DNA of 54,067 nt from a virus. A program made the position numbers and the translations under genes. Positions 16,030 to 21,915 of this stretch are shown piece after piece; the stretch's first letter is position 1, and each line of letters opens with the position of its first letter. The DNA lies in IMG/VR virus record IMGVR_UViG_3300032087_000618, positions 1 through 54,067 of that record, one strand, 5' to 3'. The notes beneath the pieces were generated by a model. The model was not told the DNA's origin, did not search any database, and was given only the letters and a program-made list of their open reading frames with translations.

Positions 16030-16835
16030 TAACTAGGTACCTCCAATTTAAGTTCATCAATAATATGCCATGCTAAACCCTGATCACTTTTGTTAATAGC
16101 TTTCTGGACAAGCTTAGGATCACATACTTTTATGTAATCTTTCAGTTTATCTAGGTTGCTAGTGGACCATAGGGTTGTATCATAGACCCAAGACATAAGC
16201 TCATCTGAGTTTAACCAGAAGTTACTTAGTGCTCGGTACTCTACACCGTATTCTTTCGGGCGCATTGTACCTGCTTTGCCATACAACTTACGTCTCTTCG
16301 CATCGGTATCTAACAGGATCGAAGGGACACCAAGGGTATAGTCCAACATCTTGACAAGAGACTCAGCACTTCCCAAGCATGGGTCATCATACCCAACATG
16401 AACATGACCACCAGCAGTCCTCAAGTTAACCTTAGACCCGTTAGGCCTCGGCATCTCACGGCCAGTCCAAGCGTTCCACTCAGAGCTGCAACCAAATTCC
16501 ATAGCGTTAGGTCCATAACTCTCAAGCATACCTTTGTCAAAGACATAACTAGGAATGATGACTGGTTGTAAGTCATTGTTTTCTAACACATTTTTCAGAG
16601 AGGTCATAACAGCATTCATGTTCTCTACAAAATCGAAGCATGTATTAGCAGGGTTAATGTTAAATTCTGCCAGCACATTGTCTTCTTGTAGGCCACCATG
16701 AGACACTGGTCTCGGTCTCTCTTTACTACCACCAACTTTACCGATAGCAGATGTGATGTTACCTGATAGGTCTGCTACAAAAACCTCAGGGTCTGCACCC
16801 ACTGTAACGTTTTCCAACTTAGATTCGTATAACAT
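16029..16835 (-). CDS. Amidoligase (COOH-NH2 ligase type 2, phiEco32 type)
   Basis: 268 aa. VTVGADPEVFVADLSGN (GxDPE) at residue 10, DNVLAEFNINPA, then TAGGHVHVGYDD and EYGVEYRALSNFWL make the pattern of PF14395, the COOH-NH2 ligase type 2 first noticed in phage phiEco32. The D-P-E, E-F-N, H-V-H and E-Y-R residues would bind magnesium-ATP as in glutamine synthetase. Together with the ATP-grasp, glutaminase and GGCT-like proteins it forms a full amide-bond tool set. Confidence 0.88.
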   Translation of the reverse strand: MLYESKLENVTVGADPEVFVADLSGNITSAIGKVGGSKERPRPVSHGGLQEDNVLAEFNINPANTCFDFVENMNAVMTSLKNVLENNDLQPVIIPSYVFDKGMLESYGPNAMEFGCSSEWNAWTGREMPRPNGSKVNLRTAGGHVHVGYDDPCLGSAESLVKMLDYTLGVPSILLDTDAKRRKLYGKAGTMRPKEYGVEYRALSNFWLNSDELMSWVYDTTLWSTSNLDKLKDYIKVCDPKLVQKAINKSDQGLAWHIIDELKLEVPS

Positions 16836-16845
16836 AGAGTAGTCC

Positions 16846-17802
16846 TCAGTTCTCTATAAGTGAAATGATTTGTTGCATTTGATCAGAAGTTATATGGCGA
16901 TTAGGTAAACTAATATAACGTAAGTCACCGAACCTGTATACACTTTCTAGCCCTAGTATATCTTTAGCTACAGTTAGCATAAAGTTACCACGACGATAAG
17001 CACTAGCACCCTTCTTGGCAAAGAACCTACCCAAACATTCTGGGTTAGACTTTGGAGCACGATGGTACTTGTTAGTATCCCGGAACAATCCTTGTATACC
17101 CTTGAACAATTTGTCATCATACTCTTCATTGACTAAACGATTCAACAGGATCTTAAGGGTTCGTACTGTGGTATACTCAGGGTACAGTACGGTACTTTCG
17201 GCACAGCTAATAGGGTTAAACATATCTAGACGATAAGCTGTATCCTTTTCCTCTGAGCCTCTAAGTTCTGGATCAGAGGTAGCTTCACCGGACTCATAGT
17301 TGTGACTTAAGGTATTGTTAAGGCCCAACGCTAATACAAATGCAGTATCCTTCTGGGCTTTATGGTATCTAACGAGACGATCCCATTGCCTAACTATACC
17401 AGCTTGAAACTGTGGTAGTCTCAACAAGAATAGAACCAACATCATTCTATCTGCAGGTACATCAGACTTAACCCTGAACCCAGACTTGTAAGCCACTATG
17501 TTATTGGGCTTCCTGCTGTCCAATATACAATCACTAATGAACGGAAGACTCATTAGATAAGACCACCACCTAGATGCTGTAGACCAGTTCATCAATGGAG
17601 ATAACCTTATATCTTCGATGTAGCATTCTGAATCTTCGCAGAATTGTTCACCAAAGAAAGGCTTGTACTTTATGTTATGAATCCGAATACCATACTCACG
17701 GTCTCTATGATCAAGTATGTTATTGATATGAGCAAAGCAAGCTCTATCATTAAACTTGAGAGTCCTTGAGTTATTAGTTACAACTTCAAATGATACACTC
17801 AT
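16846..17802 (-). CDS. Hypothetical protein in amidoligase block (318 aa)
   Basis: Not recognised. Begins MSVSFEVVTNNSRTLKFNDR; Trp- and Arg-rich middle (NWSTASRWWSYLMSLPF, VRQWDRLVRYHKAQ), and a short acidic insert (GEATSDPELRGSEEK). No signal peptide or clear membrane segment. It lies ten bases upstream of the type 2 amidoligase and its ATG overlaps the stop of a 29-aa membrane peptide gene, so it is part of the same transcript. Its length and position make it a candidate partner or substrate-recognition subunit. Confidence 0.65.
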   Translation of the reverse strand: MSVSFEVVTNNSRTLKFNDRACFAHINNILDHRDREYGIRIHNIKYKPFFGEQFCEDSECYIEDIRLSPLMNWSTASRWWSYLMSLPFISDCILDSRKPNNIVAYKSGFRVKSDVPADRMMLVLFLLRLPQFQAGIVRQWDRLVRYHKAQKDTAFVLALGLNNTLSHNYESGEATSDPELRGSEEKDTAYRLDMFNPISCAESTVLYPEYTTVRTLKILLNRLVNEEYDDKLFKGIQGLFRDTNKYHRAPKSNPECLGRFFAKKGASAYRRGNFMLTVAKDILGLESVYRFGDLRYISLPNRHITSDQMQQIISLIEN

Positions 17803-17888
17803 TCTTTGTCCTCTTGGTTAAGTTCATTACACTTAATATAAATTGAAACGATTACTGCACCTATAAACAATAATATTATATCGCCCAT
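17799..17888 (-). CDS. 29-aa single-pass membrane peptide
   Basis: Frame ATG 17888 to TGA 17799, overlapping the end of the 60-aa gene and the start of the 318-aa gene. Product MGDIILLFIGAVIVSIYIKC then NELNQEDKE: one hydrophobic helix of about 17 residues and a charged tail. Overlaps on both sides (ATG in the upstream gene, TGA sharing bases with the downstream ATG) are the usual sign of a coupled real gene. Function unknown; it could anchor the module at the membrane. Confidence 0.55.
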   Translation of the reverse strand: MGDIILLFIGAVIVSIYIKCNELNQEDKE

Positions 17889-18058
17889 TTGTCCATCACC
17901 TTTTCAACACGTAAAAAGAATTTAACAATATGAACACGTATCCTATCAAGGTCTTCGGCACTAGCTCTGCCTTGGTATCCATTGATGTGGTGTACGTAAC
18001 GTGCAATAGCTGCACCTCTCAACTTGTTATCATCTATATCAGCAAAGTTAAACTCCAT
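17876..18058 (-). CDS. Small hypothetical protein (60 aa)
   Basis: Not recognised. MEFNFADIDDNKLRGAAIAR at the start, then HHINGYQGRASAEDLDRIRV and a basic helical end (FFLRVEKVMDKW). Overlaps the upstream 99-aa gene by 11 bases. Looks like a small all-helical protein. Confidence 0.6.
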   Translation of the reverse strand: MEFNFADIDDNKLRGAAIARYVHHINGYQGRASAEDLDRIRVHIVKFFLRVEKVMDKWAI

Positions 18059-18347
18059 CGTTATAGTCCTCCGAGATATCCTTAAGGTCTACATAGACTG
18101 GGTTACGCTTTCCATCGGGAGACACTAGGGCTACAGTCTTATGCCCTTTGACCTTGAAGATACCGTTGGCTACTAAGGTTTCACCGTAAGGCAGTGAACG
18201 TTTACCTAGGTAGATACCACCAGATATACGTTGACCCTTAGGGTACCATGCAGTTACAACTTTCATCTCATTCTCATTGGTGCTGTGTATTACAGACCAA
18301 GTCTTCTCAACAACATTACTTGCTTTTACTCTTGTACCGTATTGCAT
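18048..18347 (-). CDS. Hypothetical protein (99 aa)
   Basis: Not recognised. Basic, beta-rich sequence with conserved-looking turns (GIYLGKRSLPYGETLVANG, HKTVALVSPDGKRNPVYVDL). GAGGA lies before the ATG. It is the first gene after the double terminator at 18409-18494, so it probably opens the transcript that carries the amidoligase block. Confidence 0.6.
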   Translation of the reverse strand: MQYGTRVKASNVVEKTWSVIHSTNENEMKVVTAWYPKGQRISGGIYLGKRSLPYGETLVANGIFKVKGHKTVALVSPDGKRNPVYVDLKDISEDYNDGV

Positions 18348-18394
18348 TATGCTATCCTCGGTTTGCTTGTGGAGTCCATGGGGAGCCCATGGGG

Positions 18395-18446
18395 TGTCGG
18401 TTGCTTGTAAAAAACACCGGGCAATTATGCCCGTGTGTGTGTCGGT
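18395..18446. repeat. Two further TGTCGGT heptamers flanking a terminator
   Basis: TGTCGGT at 18395-18401 and 18440-18446, the same word as in the cluster at 9933-9998. One copy lies on each side of the hairpin at 18409-18433. The segment also contains two CCATGG palindromes (near 18377 and 18387). Confidence 0.45.
18409..18433 (-). terminator. Rho-independent terminator (second of a pair)
   Basis: Minus-strand CGGGCA, loop TAAT, TGCCCG and then GTGTTTTTT. It follows the stronger hairpin at 18452-18494 by about 20 bases. Confidence 0.7.
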
Positions 18447-18451
18447 TATTA

Positions 18452-18494
18452 CAATAAAAAAGAGGGCGATCTCTCCGATTAGGAAAGACCACCC
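18452..18494 (-). terminator. Strong rho-independent terminator
   Basis: Minus-strand GGGTGGTCTTTCC pairs over a five-base loop with GGAGAGATCGCCC (13 pairs, some G-U), followed by TCTTTTTTATT. It lies about 60 bases after the SSB-like gene at 18552 and separates it from the downstream amidoligase transcript. Confidence 0.85.
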
Positions 18495-18551
18495 TCAACG
18501 GGGGAAACTGGAGGTACGCACCCTGAACTAGCAGTACGCACCACAGACCGT

Positions 18552-19040
18552 TTAGAACGGTGAGTCAGAAGCCGTAGCAGGCTCGGACTCGATGTTGAGC
18601 TCGAGGAGCTTCGCAGTAAGTGCGTCTTGCTTAGACTGTTTAAGGTCAAAGCTAACCGCACGAACAGCAACAATCCGCGCATTAGTACCAGCTTTATATT
18701 TGGTACCATCTTTGCGCTGACCTGCAGGATAGTCACGAAGCTCAAATAATAAATGAGCAACGGCACCATTCTCCAAATCATCCTCGATATCATTACCCTC
18801 TGCGTCCTGAATAGACACAGGTGGTACATCGACATCCATTGCGCCATACTTGGCATTGGTGCTATACCAGAAGCCACCATCGTTGGCAGTCTTTAGACCT
18901 ATTTCAGCCAGACCTTCACCACTAAGATGAGCTCCGTACTGCAGGCCAAACTTACCACGATATGCTCTACGAAGCTTGCACGCAGAGATAGTGACATTAG
19001 GTATAGCAACGGTTCTGACTTTAACTTTATCATTTGACAT
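18552..19040 (-). CDS. Single-stranded DNA-binding protein-like (second copy type)
   Basis: 162 aa. Beta-rich N-terminal half (VAIPNVTISACKLRRAYRGK), a segment NGAVAHLLFELRDYPAGQRKDGTKYKAGTNARIVAVRAVSF that fits an OB-fold with a basic loop, and an acidic tip ending in Phe (SDSPF) like bacterial SSB. No detailed homology to the 155-aa protein at 10906 is obvious, so these may be two unrelated SSB solutions. Isolated by a strong terminator downstream; GAGGAA precedes the ATG. If a virion RNA polymerase of N4 type acts here, an SSB would be its natural cofactor. Confidence 0.55.
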   Translation of the reverse strand: MSNDKVKVRTVAIPNVTISACKLRRAYRGKFGLQYGAHLSGEGLAEIGLKTANDGGFWYSTNAKYGAMDVDVPPVSIQDAEGNDIEDDLENGAVAHLLFELRDYPAGQRKDGTKYKAGTNARIVAVRAVSFDLKQSKQDALTAKLLELNIESEPATASDSPF

Positions 19041-19126
19041 GATAGATTCCTCTTGGTTGAATTACACTAGGTTAGTGTATCCAAGAAGGATGCCAGACTC
19101 GCAGGCACCCCCAAGGATACCTTATA

Positions 19127-19141
19127 CCAGCCGAAGGCTGG
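19127..19141 (+). other. 6-bp hairpin with a three-base GAA loop
   Basis: CCAGCC-GAA-GGCTGG, perfect. No T-run follows on either strand, so not a terminator. Promoters of the N4 virion RNA polymerase are 5-7 bp hairpins with three-base loops and a purine at the loop centre; this element and the imperfect GGATCC-GAA-GGAGCC at 19659-19673 have that shape on the plus strand. Confidence 0.4.
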
Positions 19142-19205
19142 CTGTTACAACAACAAAATACGCTGTAACTATAATAGCCCCTGAAAGGATCCAAGGGCTA
19201 CGAAC

Positions 19206-19484
19206 TTACAACATAGATGATACAATGTGACCAGCTAAGGATACGATGAACAGTATCGACAAAGCAAGAAACACGTGACACTTTACCCGAGCACGCCTGT
19301 ACCTTGACACATCTTCGGAGTATTGAAGGTCAAGTAACTTCGAGATTGGAGTAGCACCTCGACGTTTAGGCTTGAGATAATTAGAAAGAATCTCGAGAAT
19401 ACCAAACACGGCAACAGACCCAATGATGCCGAGAGCTGAGGCAGTTAATAAGATGCCCCACGGGTCAGATAATAGATGTTCCAT
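19206..19484 (-). CDS. Two-pass membrane protein (92 aa)
   Basis: Not recognised. Two hydrophobic segments are evident: WGILLTASALGIIGSVAVFG (residues 9-28) and CHVFLALSILFIVSLAGHIV near the C-terminus, separated by a basic loop (LKPKRRGATPISK...RYRRARVK). GGAG precedes the ATG. It is the first gene of the leftward arm, next to the divergent control region, which is where early host-takeover genes tend to sit. Confidence 0.6.
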   Translation of the reverse strand: MEHLLSDPWGILLTASALGIIGSVAVFGILEILSNYLKPKRRGATPISKLLDLQYSEDVSRYRRARVKCHVFLALSILFIVSLAGHIVSSML

Positions 19485-19730
19485 AACAGTGCTCCATGCC
19501 CCCTAAGGGACTCTAATAAGTATGTGTACCCGCAGACTACTTCCGGATTCGAAAGGGTCTTACGGGCTCTCAGGGAGACCTAAGGCTAGTATGCCCTCGG
19601 TGCCCCTAGGACCCCCCGCTCTACCAGATATCTGGGAGATCTCTAGGGAATCCCATAAGGATCCGAAGGAGCCTCCATCTACAGGGTGCCACACAGGAAC
19701 CTCGGGGGATCTCTGAGGGGGGTATGGATT

Positions 19731-19749
19731 GTATATAGGGTACTGTATA
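19731..19749 (-). promoter_or_regulatory. Degenerate promoter-like element, leftward
   Basis: Minus-strand TATACAGTACCCTATATAC resembles the core TATAGTACCTTATAGAG (about 13 of 17 positions). It points at the leftward arm, 250 bases from the first gene. Weak evidence. Confidence 0.25.
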
Positions 19750-19794
19750 TCTGGGGGGTTATACTATGTACTCCCTAAAGACCCATTAGTCACC

Positions 19795-19817
19795 ATTATA
19801 GTACCTTATAGAGAGAG
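19795..19817 (+). promoter_or_regulatory. Putative phage promoter, rightward
   Basis: ATTATAGTACCTTATAGAGA followed by GAG matches the block at 10634 (minus) except for two or three bases. It points toward the terminase and structural genes. The end TATAGAGAGAG is similar to the initiation region of T7-class promoters. Confidence 0.55.
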
Positions 19818-20132
19818 AGTATACGTAGGAAACACTTTAGCAGGTGTAAGCTTACCCGACAGTAGCTTATGAGCTCCTTTATGGAGTTAGATTGGTATCC
19901 TTAAGGTACCCACAAGATATGGTAGCTTAAGGTACGAGGGGGCCTTAAGACTTTAGGGACCCTTGAGGTCCTTATCGACAATACAGATATCTATGTGTAG
20001 AGGTATTAGCCCCTCCCCCTAAGGGGCTATGGGGATCCTCGACACGGTAGGAACCCTTAGAGGTAATACTATAGATTATATTCCTATGGTACTACTCTCT
20101 CTGGTAAACTTTAAGGTCTGGGAGGACTACAA

Positions 20133-21770
20133 ATGGATAACAAGAGGAAGCTAGCGTTAGCTAAAGAAGCCCAAAGGCGTAAGAAGCTGACGGAGTACCA
20201 AGAGAACTTTGAGCTATTCTCTAAAGATCAGATTAAGATATTGACTAAAGATAGCTCTAAGGGTTTTGTACCCTTCGAGTTCAATGATGCTCAGAAGATA
20301 GTTAATAAAAAGATTAATAAGCAACTTGAGGAAACAGGCCGTGTCAGGGCCATAGTCCTTAAGGGCAGACAGATGGGACTATCGACCTTTGCGACTGCAA
20401 GGGTTTTCTGGAAGTCCTACTTCAATGCGTACAATAAATCAGTTGTTATGGCCCATGACTCAGCCACATCTGATGCACTCTTCACTATGTCAAGGAATAC
20501 TATTTCTAACATGCCCGAAGAGTTTAGACCAGTGTTTAAGAAGTCTAATGCCAAAGAGATTCTATTCGATCACAATGATTCCGGATACAGACTCTACACG
20601 GCAGGATCCCCTGAAGCTGGTCGAGGTACTACTCCAACCATTGCACACCTATCTGAGGTGGCATTCTGGACCCATGATGAAAAGATCCTTGCAGGTCTCT
20701 TTCAGGGTATATCAGAAGCAGATGGTACGGAAGTAATACTTGAGTCTACCGCTAATGGCGTTGGTAACGAGTTCCATAGATTATGGAAAGGTGCAGTAAA
20801 TGGAGAGAATGACTACCTCCCTATATTTGTACCGTGGTTCTTGATGCCGGAATATAGACGAACAGTCTTAGAACCCGAAGCATTCTCAGAGACCCTCACA
20901 GAAGATGAAGTTAAGATACAAGAACAATATGATCTTGACTTAGAACAAATCTACTGGAGAAGGCTCAAGATAGCAGAAGGTGGCCTTAGTAAGTTCCGAC
21001 AAGAATACCCATTGAGCCCTGAGGAAGCCTTTCAGACTTCTGGTGCCAATGTGTTTAATGTGGAAAAACTACAATCCCTAGTACCTTCAGCGGTACTTAA
21101 AAGACAAATATTCTCCCATGATTCCTCTACTTTTGAGGACTTTAGTGAGGGAGACTTAGAGATCTTTAAGTATCCTAAGTTCGATGAGAACTTTGTAATA
21201 GGTGCTGACTGTGCTTTAGGAGTTGGACAAGACTCCTCTGCATGTGTTGTTATGGACTCACATAACGAGGTTGTAGCTTTATATAGAAATAATAGAATAG
21301 ATCCTACTCAATACGGGGACCTACTATTCTATCTTGGAAGATATTACAACAATGCTTTACTAGCTGTTGAATCTAATTCCTTAGGTATAGCAACACTGAA
21401 TCGTCTCAAGCAGATGAATTATGTCAACCTATACCATCAAACCAAAGTAGCTAATGTGTCTAATGAGGAAGGCACTCGCCTTGGTTGGCGAACAACTCAA
21501 GCTACTAAACCCATGATCATAGCGCATCTTAAGAACGCAATTGAGAACGATGACGTTAACCTTGCGTCCCCGCGAATCATCCAGGAATGTATGGATTACG
21601 TGGCTGATGCGAATGGTCGTACCAATGCTATTATAGGCTCACACGATGATACTGTAATCGCTACAGCTATAGCCCTTGAGGTCCTACGTACTCACAGAGA
21701 TCGTTTAGTAAATACGAAAGTAGGATTTCAGAACCAGCAGTTCCTTGAGGATAGTACTAGCTGGCTATAG
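20133..21770 (+). CDS. terL: Terminase large subunit
   Basis: 545 aa. ATPase: Walker A-like KGRQMGLST at residues 77-85 and Walker B in IAHLSEVAFW; the STANGVGNEFHRLW stretch is the coupling region. Nuclease: VIGADCALGVGQDSSACVVMD, LLAVESNSLGIATL and GSHDDTVIATAIAL supply the three acidic sites of the RNase H-like fold. It cuts and pumps DNA into the prohead. First gene of the rightward arm, with GGGAGGA before the ATG. The sequence is not the T7 gp19 kind, which fits the SU10/P22-type head genes after it. Confidence 0.95.
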   Translation: MDNKRKLALAKEAQRRKKLTEYQENFELFSKDQIKILTKDSSKGFVPFEFNDAQKIVNKKINKQLEETGRVRAIVLKGRQMGLSTFATARVFWKSYFNAYNKSVVMAHDSATSDALFTMSRNTISNMPEEFRPVFKKSNAKEILFDHNDSGYRLYTAGSPEAGRGTTPTIAHLSEVAFWTHDEKILAGLFQGISEADGTEVILESTANGVGNEFHRLWKGAVNGENDYLPIFVPWFLMPEYRRTVLEPEAFSETLTEDEVKIQEQYDLDLEQIYWRRLKIAEGGLSKFRQEYPLSPEEAFQTSGANVFNVEKLQSLVPSAVLKRQIFSHDSSTFEDFSEGDLEIFKYPKFDENFVIGADCALGVGQDSSACVVMDSHNEVVALYRNNRIDPTQYGDLLFYLGRYYNNALLAVESNSLGIATLNRLKQMNYVNLYHQTKVANVSNEEGTRLGWRTTQATKPMIIAHLKNAIENDDVNLASPRIIQECMDYVADANGRTNAIIGSHDDTVIATAIALEVLRTHRDRLVNTKVGFQNQQFLEDSTSWL

Positions 21771-21915
21771 GCTGGAAAAGTTTCCCCATTAGTCCTCCAG
21801 CTAACGTTGTGGTTTTCGGTGACATTCACGTTTCGGGAAAGAATAGAATAGGAACCCTATTTAATTTAATGATTGAATGATGGATTGTGTTAATCCAATA
21901 CAGAGGAACTTTAAA

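Larger units (their letters stand above)
19485..20132. promoter_or_regulatory. Divergent, gene-free control region
   Basis: The 648 bases between the first leftward and the first rightward gene hold no convincing gene; a 64-codon plus frame at 19522 has a low-complexity product and no ribosome site. The region is unusually rich in short palindromes and repeats: CCAGATATCTGG (19624-19635), GAGATCTC (19636-19643), GGATCC, several CCTTAAGG/CCCTAAGGG words, and an imperfect stem AGCCCC...GGGGCT near 20010. It contains the plus-strand promoter-like block at 19795 and a looser minus-strand one at 19731-19749. Likely bidirectional promoter region; it could also hold an origin or packaging site. Confidence 0.6.

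Noticed and set aside
18479-18880. 133-codon minus frame overlapping the SSB-like gene
   Set aside because: Out-of-frame shadow of the SSB-like gene; extends through the strong terminator stem.
19540-19560. GGATTCGAA resembling a tRNA T-loop
   Set aside because: No acceptor, anticodon or D-arm pairing could be found around it; no tRNA gene recognised anywhere in the window.
19522-19716. 64-codon plus-strand frame in the divergent region
   Set aside because: No ribosome site, composition unlike other genes, and the product is a low-complexity Ser/Pro/Gly string; more likely non-coding control DNA.
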